From an uncultured Pelagibacteraceae bacterium (GTDB taxonomy: Bacteria; Pseudomonadota; Alphaproteobacteria; Pelagibacterales; Pelagibacteraceae): a stretch of 35,827 nt of DNA. The stretch is from positions 1 to 35,827 of the forward strand of contig CACNXU010000006.1 of the NCBI GenBank assembly GCA_902624585.1, written 5' to 3'. The notes beneath the pieces were generated by a model. The model saw nothing but the letters and a program-made list of their open reading frames with translations. It was not told the DNA's origin and ran no database searches. The position numbers and the translations under genes were made by a program. This document shows, in pieces, positions 9,719 to 18,221 of this stretch (its first letter is position 1; each line of letters begins with the position of its first letter).

Positions 9719-10367
9719 GAAAAAAAATATAATTAAAATAGCAATTGACTCTCCAGCAGCAGCTGGTGCTGGAACTATAGCTAAAGCCATATCTAAACAT
9801 TATAATCTTTTTTATTTAGATACTGGAAAAATATATAGATTTGTTGCTTATTTAAAAATACAATTTCCAAAGAAGTTTAATGATAAATTTATACGTTCTA
9901 AAATTAAATCATTAAGTGCAAAAGATTTATCAAACAAAAATTTATTGAGTGATGAGGTGGGAACCGAAGCATCTGTGATATCAAAAATAAAGAAAATTAG
10001 AGAAATAGTACATTCTTTGCAAACAAACATTGCATATTATCCTCCAAAAAAGTATATGGGTTCTTGTCTTGATGGTAGGGATATCACCTATAAAATTATA
10101 CCAGATGCTGAATTTAAATTTTTTATAACCGCTAATGTAAAAATAAGAGCCTTAAGAAGATTTAAAGAATTGAAGGGATTAGGAAAAAAGACTTCATACA
10201 AAGAAGTGCTAAAAAGCATTAAAAAACGTGATAAAAATGACTATAATAGAAAAATTTCTCCTCTTAAGAAAACAAAAGATTCCCTATTGATTAATACGAC
10301 AAACCTTAATAAAAGGGCATGTTTTTTAAAAATTAAAAAAATAATAGACAGGAAACTAAAAAATTAA
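9711..10367 (+). CDS. cmk: Cytidylate kinase (degenerate P-loop)
   Basis: IAIDSPAAAGAGTIAK, YLDTGKIYRF, CLDGRDITYKIIPDAEFKFFITA, KRDKNDYNRKISPLK; aroA-cmk-rpsA order. Confidence 0.85.
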   Translation: MIKKKNIIKIAIDSPAAAGAGTIAKAISKHYNLFYLDTGKIYRFVAYLKIQFPKKFNDKFIRSKIKSLSAKDLSNKNLLSDEVGTEASVISKIKKIREIVHSLQTNIAYYPPKKYMGSCLDGRDITYKIIPDAEFKFFITANVKIRALRRFKELKGLGKKTSYKEVLKSIKKRDKNDYNRKISPLKKTKDSLLINTTNLNKRACFLKIKKIIDRKLKN

Positions 10368-12091
10368 TGGAAATTTACAAAGATTTATCAAGTCAAGCCT
10401 CAAAAGAATTTGAAAAATTACTGAACAGCCAACTTTCGAAGATACAGATAGAAGAAGGAAAAATAATAGAAGGTAAGATAAATAAAATTACCGAAAAATT
10501 TGTATTTCTTTTCGTTGAGGGACTAAAATCTGAACCTGTGTTAGATATCAATGAACTAAAATCAATGGGTCTTGCTGAGAAAATCAAGATTGGAGAGACA
10601 ATATCAGTCTTATTAGAAAAGATCGAAGATAAAAATGGAGAAGTCTTAGTTTCGGCAAGTAAAGCTCATAAAATCAAAGGTTGGGATAAATTAGTTGAAG
10701 CATATGAAAAAAACGAGCCAATTATGGGTAAGATAACATCAAAATGTAAAGGCGGATGCATTGTTGAACATATTGATACAGGTTCTTTGATGTTTTTACC
10801 AGGATCTCAAATTAGTGATAAACCTTTAAAAGATATAAGCCATTTAATGAATGAGCCACAAAAGTTTGCCTTAATAAAATTAGATAAAGTTCGTGGGAAT
10901 GCATGTGTTTCAAGAAGGGAAATTATTTCTAATTTCAAAAAAGAGGACAAAGCAAAAATCATTGAAAAATACAAAATTGGAGACATTATAAAAAATGCAG
11001 AAGTAAAAGGATACAGTTCATTTGGATGCTTCTTTAATGTAAATGGTGAACTAGACGTTTTAGTTCATTTACAAGAAATTTCTTATTCAAGAGTTAATCA
11101 TCCTGATGAAGTATTTAATATAGGGGAAAAACACGATCTTAAAGTCATAAGTGTTGACAAAGAAAAATTACAAGTAGGCTGTTCAGTAAAACAATTATCT
11201 CCTGATCCTTTTGAACATATTGAAAATTATGAATTAAATAAAATTTACAAGGTAAAAGTAGTTAAACTAATGGATTTTGGAGCATTTTGTGAATTGGAAC
11301 CTGGTCTAACAACATTACTACATTCAAGTGAATTAAGTTGGACAAAGAAAAATATTTCAGCAAAAAAAATGTTTAGAGTTGGAGACGAAATTGATTGTGT
11401 AATAACTGAAATTGATAAAGATAAACGTAGAGTTGCAATTTCTCATAGATTGACACAAGAAAATCCATTTGAAACTTTTGAAAAAAAATATCCCATCGAT
11501 AGCATAGTCGAAGGAGAAATTGTTAACAAAAATGAGTACTCTTTATTTGTAAAAATTCAAGATTTAGACATAGATACTTTTTTACATTGTAATGATTTAA
11601 CATATTTAAATAATGGTGAAGAAGAACTAACAAAATATAAAAAAGGTGACAAAATAAAAGTAAAAGTTTTAGAAATTAAAACAGCAGAGCAAAAGGTAAG
11701 AGTTGGATTAAGACAAACTCAAGCAGACCCTTTTGAATGGTTTAAAGATAAATCAAAAAATCAAACAATAACTGTGAAAGTTGTATCTACAGACAATAAA
11801 GGTTTAATTGTAAGACCTGAGGGCTGTGATATGGATTTTCAAATAAAAAAATCTGCGATAGCGATTAATTCTGCAGATGCTAGACCAAGTAGGTGGACTG
11901 GTGGAGAAAAACTTGATTGTGCTATAGCTGATCTAGATCTGCAAAAGCGTAAAGTTACATTGAGTATTAAATTATTAGAAGAGATAGAAAAAAAAGAAGC
12001 TCTAGAAAAATATGGTTCAGAAGGGTCTGGTAAAAATCTACCTTTCTCATCTTTATCTGAAGATTTAAAGAAAAAAGAAGAAAAAGAATAA
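10367..12091 (+). CDS. rpsA: 30S ribosomal protein S1
   Basis: Multiple S1 repeats (e.g. YKVKVVKLMDFGAFCELEPGLTTLLHSSELSW). Confidence 0.96.
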   Translation: MEIYKDLSSQASKEFEKLLNSQLSKIQIEEGKIIEGKINKITEKFVFLFVEGLKSEPVLDINELKSMGLAEKIKIGETISVLLEKIEDKNGEVLVSASKAHKIKGWDKLVEAYEKNEPIMGKITSKCKGGCIVEHIDTGSLMFLPGSQISDKPLKDISHLMNEPQKFALIKLDKVRGNACVSRREIISNFKKEDKAKIIEKYKIGDIIKNAEVKGYSSFGCFFNVNGELDVLVHLQEISYSRVNHPDEVFNIGEKHDLKVISVDKEKLQVGCSVKQLSPDPFEHIENYELNKIYKVKVVKLMDFGAFCELEPGLTTLLHSSELSWTKKNISAKKMFRVGDEIDCVITEIDKDKRRVAISHRLTQENPFETFEKKYPIDSIVEGEIVNKNEYSLFVKIQDLDIDTFLHCNDLTYLNNGEEELTKYKKGDKIKVKVLEIKTAEQKVRVGLRQTQADPFEWFKDKSKNQTITVKVVSTDNKGLIVRPEGCDMDFQIKKSAIAINSADARPSRWTGGEKLDCAIADLDLQKRKVTLSIKLLEEIEKKEALEKYGSEGSGKNLPFSSLSEDLKKKEEKE

Positions 12092-12107
12092 TTGAAGAAG
12101 ATTTAAA

Positions 12108-12401
12108 TTGGCTATTGTAAAATCAAAGCTTCTAAAACAACTCTCAGCGAATTATCCAAACTTTCTTAAAAAAGATCTAGAAAAATTTATGAATATAATT
12201 TTACACGAGATCAAAAGAGCTTTGAAAAGAGGAGATAGAGTTGAACTTAGAGGTTTCGGTGTTTTTTCATCTAATATACAAAAAGCTAGGATATCAAGGA
12301 ATCCTAAAACAGGTGAAAAAGTTAACACTCCAGAAAAAAAGACAATTCACTTTAAAATGTCAAAAGATTTGTTTAAAAAATTAAATAATAATGAAGAATA
12401 G
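12108..12401 (+). CDS. ihfB: Integration host factor beta subunit (TTG start)
   Basis: HU/IHF fold: IILHEIKRALKRGDRVELRGFGVFSSNIQKARISRNPKTGEKV; downstream of rpsA. Confidence 0.92.
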   Translation: MAIVKSKLLKQLSANYPNFLKKDLEKFMNIILHEIKRALKRGDRVELRGFGVFSSNIQKARISRNPKTGEKVNTPEKKTIHFKMSKDLFKKLNNNEE

Positions 12402-13083
12402 AAATATTTTTGTTGCTTGTGATACATCGAATATAGATAAAATAAAAAAAATAATTTCTCAAACTAAGACAAAAAAACTTAAAATTATTCCAAAATTTGG
12501 CTTACAATTTTTTTACTCTAAAAATGGTAGAAAATTTTTAGAAAGAGCTAAGTATGATTTCTGGTTAGATTTAAAAATAAATGATATTCCTCAAACAGCA
12601 TTATCTGCAATTGATAGCTTAAGAGATTTAAAAAGATGTAAATATATTACTGTGCATGCTAATGGTGGTTTTGAAATGCTTAAAGAGGTGAAAAAAAAAT
12701 CAAAAATAATAAATAAAGATTTAAAAATATTAGGTGTTACTGTTCTAACTAGTCTTAACAATAGATCTTTAAATATAATTGGTCATACAAAAAGTGTTGA
12801 GCAACTAGTGTTGAAACAAGCTGATATTATAAAAAAATCTGGTTGTGATGGTATAGTTTGTTCGGCCAAAGAAGCTATTACAGTTAGAAAAAAATTCAAA
12901 AATTTATTAATTATAACACCAGGAATAAGGTTACCTGGAGATAGTCCAAATGATCAAAAGAGGATTATGACTCCTAATAAAGCATTTGAGAATAAAGTTT
13001 CAGGTATAGTCATTGGAAGGTCTCTTACAAAGGGTAATATTAAAAATAATACAAAAAGACTTTTAGATCATCTTAGGAAATGA
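12391..13083 (+). CDS. pyrF: Orotidine 5'-phosphate decarboxylase
   Basis: FWLDLKINDIPQT, TVHANGG, GVTVLTSL, ITPGIRLPGD, IVIGRSLTK. Confidence 0.93.
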   Translation: MKNRNIFVACDTSNIDKIKKIISQTKTKKLKIIPKFGLQFFYSKNGRKFLERAKYDFWLDLKINDIPQTALSAIDSLRDLKRCKYITVHANGGFEMLKEVKKKSKIINKDLKILGVTVLTSLNNRSLNIIGHTKSVEQLVLKQADIIKKSGCDGIVCSAKEAITVRKKFKNLLIITPGIRLPGDSPNDQKRIMTPNKAFENKVSGIVIGRSLTKGNIKNNTKRLLDHLRK

Positions 13084-13709
13084 TCAAGGGTTGTAAGATT
13101 TGTGGGATAAAAGATTCTGAAACTTTAAACTTTATTATTAATCATCCCTACCCTCCAAAATTTATTGGTTTTATTTGTAATTACCCAAAAAGTTCTAGAT
13201 ATGTAAGATTTGATAATCTAAAAAAATTACTACATATTAATAAAAATAAAAGTGAGTTTGTTGCTGTTTTAGTAAAACCTAACAATGAGATTTTAGAAAA
13301 AATAAAAAGTTTACCTTTTGATTATTATCAATTGTATGACTGTACTCTGGATGAAATCAAATTCATTAAACAAAAATATCAAAAAAAAATTATTACTGCT
13401 ATTACAATTAAAGATAAATCTGACGTTATTAAATACAAATTATTTACTTCAGTAACAGATATTTATTTGTTTGATAGTAAAGGATACGAAAAAAGCCAGG
13501 GATTTGATCATAATTTAATTAATAATATAAAACTTAGCAAAGAATTAATGTTAGCAGGTAATATAAAATTTGATAATAATCTCAAAAATTACGAAAAAAT
13601 TGCAGATTACATTGATTTATCTGGAGGTCTCGAAACTTCTGGATTAAAAGATATATCCAAAATAGAAATTTTTTTGAACAATCTTAATAAAATTAAAAAT
13701 GAAGCTTAA
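13080..13709 (+). CDS. trpF: Phosphoribosylanthranilate isomerase (divergent)
   Basis: KICGI, GFICNYPKSSRYV, DIYLFDSK, YIDLSGGLETSGLKD; directly upstream of trpB. Confidence 0.82.
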   Translation: MIKGCKICGIKDSETLNFIINHPYPPKFIGFICNYPKSSRYVRFDNLKKLLHINKNKSEFVAVLVKPNNEILEKIKSLPFDYYQLYDCTLDEIKFIKQKYQKKIITAITIKDKSDVIKYKLFTSVTDIYLFDSKGYEKSQGFDHNLINNIKLSKELMLAGNIKFDNNLKNYEKIADYIDLSGGLETSGLKDISKIEIFLNNLNKIKNEA

Positions 13710-14928
13710 AAAAAAAATTCCATTAATTGACCAACATGACCGTTATGGTTTTTGGGGAGGTAAATTTGGAGGAAGTTTTATTCCTGAAACTTTAAAAAAG
13801 CCTGTAGAAGATTTAACAAAAGAATTTTCAAAATTAAGAAAGAACAAAAATTTTTTAAAAAAAAGAGATTATTATTTCAAAAATTACATTGGATCACCTA
13901 CATCATTTATAAAATTAAAAAATTTATCCAATCATTTAGGTGGAGCTCAAATATGGGCAAAAGTTGTATCTGAAGCTAATGGTGGTGCTCATAAGATATA
14001 TAATGCAACGGTCCATGCTTTAATTTGCAAGTCTATGGGAAAAAAATATATAGTTGGTGACACAGGTGCTGGTTATGCTGGTAAAATGTTAAGCATGGCA
14101 GCGAAAAAATTTGGTTTGAAATGTAAAATTTTCATGGGAGCTAAAGATATAAAGAGACAAAAACCTAATTGCGATGCTATGAGAAAAAATGGTGCCGAAA
14201 TAGTTCCTGTTTATTCTGGTAGCCAAACTTTAGTTGATGCAGTGAGTGAATGCATGAGATATTGGGTTTCAAATTGTGACACCACTCATATGTGTGTTGG
14301 TAGTACAGTTGGTCCAAATATTTTTGTAAAAATATGTGGGTGGAGCACTGCACAAATTTCTAGAGAATTAAAAACGCAGATTAAAAATGAATTTAAAAAA
14401 ATTCCAAATAAAATAAAATTAATAAACTGCGTTGGTGGTGGCAGCTCAGCTTATGGGTTTTGGAGTGAATTTATAGATTTTAACAAGTCTCAGATTGAAT
14501 TAGTTGGTGTTGAAGCTGGTGGTCCAAAAAAATCAAAACTTCATGCAGCTCCTCTAAGTAGAAATGCTAAAATTGGAATTTTACATGGTGCTGCTTCATA
14601 TGTTTGTCAAAATAATGAAGGTCAGATAAAAGACACAGAGTCAATAAGTGCTGGATTAGATTATCCAGGTGTCAGTCCGATACATTGTTTTCTAAAAGAT
14701 ACTAAACGAGCAAGATACACTTATGCAACTGATGAAGAGGCACTAAAAGCTTATGTGATGGTAACTAAATTTGAAAAAATTAATCCAAGTTTAGAGCCTA
14801 GCCATGCATTTGCTGAAGCAATTAAAATTGCCCCAAAATTAAGTAGAGATACAATTGTTATAGTAAATTCATGTGGGGATGCTAAAAAAGATCGAAGTAT
14901 ATTAAAAGAGAGATTAGGTAAATATTAA
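13699..14928 (+). CDS. trpB: Tryptophan synthase beta chain (strongly divergent active site)
   Basis: YGFWGGKFGGSFIPETL, GGAHKIYN (PLP Lys), FMGAKDIKRQKPN, CVGGGSSAYGFW, SISAGLDYPGVSP, SLEPSHAFAEA; gene context. Confidence 0.85.
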   Translation: MKLKKKIPLIDQHDRYGFWGGKFGGSFIPETLKKPVEDLTKEFSKLRKNKNFLKKRDYYFKNYIGSPTSFIKLKNLSNHLGGAQIWAKVVSEANGGAHKIYNATVHALICKSMGKKYIVGDTGAGYAGKMLSMAAKKFGLKCKIFMGAKDIKRQKPNCDAMRKNGAEIVPVYSGSQTLVDAVSECMRYWVSNCDTTHMCVGSTVGPNIFVKICGWSTAQISRELKTQIKNEFKKIPNKIKLINCVGGGSSAYGFWSEFIDFNKSQIELVGVEAGGPKKSKLHAAPLSRNAKIGILHGAASYVCQNNEGQIKDTESISAGLDYPGVSPIHCFLKDTKRARYTYATDEEALKAYVMVTKFEKINPSLEPSHAFAEAIKIAPKLSRDTIVIVNSCGDAKKDRSILKERLGKY

Positions 14929-15728
14929 TGAATTCATTAATCAAGAAAGCTTTCTTAAATGCTAGAAGTGAAAATAGACCAGCTTTACTAACTTATACTG
15001 TTGCGGGAGATAATAATAAAAAAAAATCCTTAGAAATACTTAAATCAATTTCAAATTATGCTGATATTTGTGAATTAGGCTTTCCACACAACACTCCAAT
15101 AGCTGATGGAGGACAAATACAAACGAGTGCTTATCGGGCAATTAAAAATGGAATTAAAATTAAAGATGTATTTTCAATTGCAAAAAATTTTAAAAAAATC
15201 AAAAAAAATAAACCAATTATCTTAATGGGTTATTACAATATGATTTATCAATTTAATGAAAATAAATTTTTAGAGAAATGCAAAAAATCGCAAGTTGATG
15301 GTCTAATAGTTGTTGACTTACCATATCCTGAAAATAAAAATTTTGCTTCAAAATGTAAAAATAAGGGAATTACTTTTATTCAATTAGTATCACCAACCAC
15401 CTCTAAGATTAGATTAAAAAAAATTATAAAGGACTCGCATGATATGATTTATTATATAAGCATGCTATCCACCACAGGTGGAAAGCTTAAAGTTTCCTCA
15501 AATAAAATATTAGAAAAATACAATATGATTAAAAAACAAAATACATCTAAAAATGTTGTTATTGGTTTTGGAATAACAGAAAAAACTATTAGATCCCTTA
15601 AAAAAGCTGATGGTTTAGTGGTTGGTAGTGCAATTTGCAAAGAAATCTCTAAATCTATTGAAAAAAGACAAAATACTGTCACAAATGTTACTAATATCGT
15701 CAGAAGATTAAGGAATAAAATTATATGA
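14928..15728 (+). CDS. trpA: Tryptophan synthase alpha chain (divergent)
   Basis: LLTYTVAGD, CELGFPHNTPIADGGQIQ, ILMGYYNMIYQF, GLIVVDLPYPE, GFGITEKTI, GLVVGSAI. Confidence 0.88.
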   Translation: MNSLIKKAFLNARSENRPALLTYTVAGDNNKKKSLEILKSISNYADICELGFPHNTPIADGGQIQTSAYRAIKNGIKIKDVFSIAKNFKKIKKNKPIILMGYYNMIYQFNENKFLEKCKKSQVDGLIVVDLPYPENKNFASKCKNKGITFIQLVSPTTSKIRLKKIIKDSHDMIYYISMLSTTGGKLKVSSNKILEKYNMIKKQNTSKNVVIGFGITEKTIRSLKKADGLVVGSAICKEISKSIEKRQNTVTNVTNIVRRLRNKII

Positions 15729-16654
15729 ACTGGATAACAAAAATTATTAAAGCAGGTGAAAAAATTAAAACTGCTATACGTGAAAGAGCTACAAAAGAAG
15801 ATATTGCAAAAAGTGATTGGACATCATGTTGTAAAGGTCCAATATTAAAAAAAGATTTAGAGGAAAACCTATGGGTTTGTCCAGATTGTAAACGACATCA
15901 TAGAATTAAACCACATCAGAGATTTGATATCTTATTTGGAAAAAATAATTACGAGATTTTCAAAACTCCAATACCAAAAGACGATCCACTCAACTGGACA
16001 GACTCAAAGCCATATAAAGAAAGATTAAAAAGTGCTCGAAAAAAAACTGGATTAGAATGTGGAATGATGGTTGTTTCTGGAACTTTAAATAATATTAAAA
16101 TAACCGCAGTAGCCTCTGATTTTGATTTTTTAGGAGCTTCGATGGCAGCAGCAGAAGGTGAAGCTTTTTTATATGGAGTACAGTATGCGATAGAAAATCA
16201 AACACCATTTTTATGTATCAGTGCAGGTGGTGGAATGAGAATGATGGAGAGTTTAATTTCATTATCTCAAATGACAAGAACTACACTAGCAATAAATGAA
16301 TTAAAGAAAAATGGACTTCCATATTTAGTTTGTATTACTGATCCTACAGCAGGTGGTATTACTGCATCATATGCAATGTTAGGTGATATACACATTGCAG
16401 AACCAGGAGCTTTAATTGCATTTGCTGGTGCAAGAGTGATACAGGGAACTGTTAAAGAAGAATTACCTGAAGGTTTCCAAAAAAGTGAATATGTAGAAAA
16501 AACAGGTTTTGTAGATTTAATTGTTGAACGTAAAGATCTCGCATCTAAAATTGGAACTTTATTATTAATATTGTTAAAGAAGAATTCCGATATAAGTGCT
16601 GAACAAAATGAAACTTCAGAAGATTCTCAACAACTTTCAAAAGTTGCATCCTAA
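15725..16654 (+). CDS. accD: Acetyl-CoA carboxylase carboxyltransferase subunit beta
   Basis: MNWITKII, VCPDCKRHHRI, FLCISAGGGMRMMESLISLSQM, DPTAGGITASYAMLGDIHIAEPGALIAFAG. Confidence 0.95.
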   Translation: MNWITKIIKAGEKIKTAIRERATKEDIAKSDWTSCCKGPILKKDLEENLWVCPDCKRHHRIKPHQRFDILFGKNNYEIFKTPIPKDDPLNWTDSKPYKERLKSARKKTGLECGMMVVSGTLNNIKITAVASDFDFLGASMAAAEGEAFLYGVQYAIENQTPFLCISAGGGMRMMESLISLSQMTRTTLAINELKKNGLPYLVCITDPTAGGITASYAMLGDIHIAEPGALIAFAGARVIQGTVKEELPEGFQKSEYVEKTGFVDLIVERKDLASKIGTLLLILLKKNSDISAEQNETSEDSQQLSKVAS

Positions 16655-17873
16655 AGAAATAGACCTATCACTTGATAGAATTAAAAATCTTTGTGAAAAA
16701 CTAGGAAATCCACAAAACAAAATTAAAGCAATATCAATTGTAGGAACTAATGGTAAAAATTCTACAATTCAAGCTGCTTATTCAATTCTTAAAGAAGCAA
16801 ATTTTAAATGTAATGTATACACAAGTCCGCATATTAAAAAAATTAATGAAAGATTTATTTTCAGCAACCAGGAATTAAATGATCATGAGTTAGCTGATTT
16901 ATTGGAAGAAGTTGAAAAAATTAATAATAATCAACCAATCACAGTATTTGAAATGTTATCAGCTTGCTTTTTTTACAAAGCGGCACAATATGCAGGTAAC
17001 ATTAACTTAATAGAAAGTGGCTTGTTTCATCGTTTTGATGCTGTCAATATTTTAAAAACTAATCTAGCAAGTATTGTCACATCAATAAGCAAAGATCATC
17101 TAGATTGGCTTCCAAAAGATAAACAAACAATTGAACAAATTGTATTTGAAAAAACATCTACGCTTTTAAATTCAAACATTATTGTAGCCAAACAAAATAC
17201 TAAAGAGACGATGGATTATATTAAAAAAACTATCTCTCAAAATAAATCTAATAAAGTATTTTTTAATAATGATTTTAGTTACACAGTTAATGAAAATGAT
17301 TTCTTCTACTACGAAGATAAATTTGGTGGATTAAAACTTCCTATGCCTAACGTGCTCGGTCAATATCAATTAGAAAACATATCTACCGCAATAGCAACCT
17401 TAAGAACTCTAAATATAGGTATAAAAGATGAACATATTCAACAAGGTATTAAAAAAATATCCAGTTTAGCAAGACTTCAAGAAATTAAATCTGGTAAATT
17501 AAAAGATTTAGTTAAAAATAATAGATTTATAGTAGATGGAAGCCATAATGAAGGTGGTGCTAAAGCATTAAATGAATATCTTCAAAGCTTAGATTGTAAT
17601 AAACATGTTATAATTGGAATGATGGCAAACAAAGAACATGAAAAATTTATCAGTTACTTCAAAGATATTACTTCAATAACTACTATAGATTTAAAAACTC
17701 AACCAAATTCAATTGGTGGAAAAGATTTGAAAGAAAAATTTAAAAATATAACCAATGTTCAATATCAACCAGATATCAAGCAAGCGATCAAATCAATTAA
17801 TTTAAAAGAAGGAGATCTTTTACTAGTTACAGGATCTTTGTATGGGGCTGCTGAAGTATTAAATTTAAATTAA
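16608..17873 (+). CDS. folC: Folylpolyglutamate/dihydrofolate synthase (Mur ligase family)
   Basis: SIVGTNGKNSTIQA, YTSPHIKKINERF, SISKDHLDWL, FIVDGSHNEGGAKAL; ATG at 16608 gives a 47-bp overlap with accD. Confidence 0.9.
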   Translation: MKLQKILNNFQKLHPKEIDLSLDRIKNLCEKLGNPQNKIKAISIVGTNGKNSTIQAAYSILKEANFKCNVYTSPHIKKINERFIFSNQELNDHELADLLEEVEKINNNQPITVFEMLSACFFYKAAQYAGNINLIESGLFHRFDAVNILKTNLASIVTSISKDHLDWLPKDKQTIEQIVFEKTSTLLNSNIIVAKQNTKETMDYIKKTISQNKSNKVFFNNDFSYTVNENDFFYYEDKFGGLKLPMPNVLGQYQLENISTAIATLRTLNIGIKDEHIQQGIKKISSLARLQEIKSGKLKDLVKNNRFIVDGSHNEGGAKALNEYLQSLDCNKHVIIGMMANKEHEKFISYFKDITSITTIDLKTQPNSIGGKDLKEKFKNITNVQYQPDIKQAIKSINLKEGDLLLVTGSLYGAAEVLNLN

Positions 17874-18187
17874 ATATTTTTATCTAAAAATTCTTTCATA
17901 TGGCTTTCTGGAACACCACCAACTTTTCTATCTACTTCAATGCCTTTTTTATAGATGATAACTGTTGGAACACCTCTAATCCCTGCAGCACTTCCAGTGT
18001 TTATTCCACCATCTTCAACATCAGCATAATAAAAACCAGCCTTATCTTTATATTCATCTGACAACTTATCCATTACTGGTTTTAGTGCTTTACATGGACC
18101 ACACCACTCAGCTGAAAACTGAATGACTGAAACATCTTCATGTTTAATTTTATTATCAAAATCTTCGTCTTTAAAATTTTCAAGCAT
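17870..18187 (-). CDS. trxA: Thioredoxin
   Basis: QFSAEWCGPCKALKPVMD, RGVPTVIIYKKG. Confidence 0.95.
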   Translation of the reverse strand: MLENFKDEDFDNKIKHEDVSVIQFSAEWCGPCKALKPVMDKLSDEYKDKAGFYYADVEDGGINTGSAAGIRGVPTVIIYKKGIEVDRKVGGVPESHMKEFLDKNI

Positions 18188-18221
18188 ATATCCCTTCTAT
18201 AAATTACGGTTATAAAGTCAA

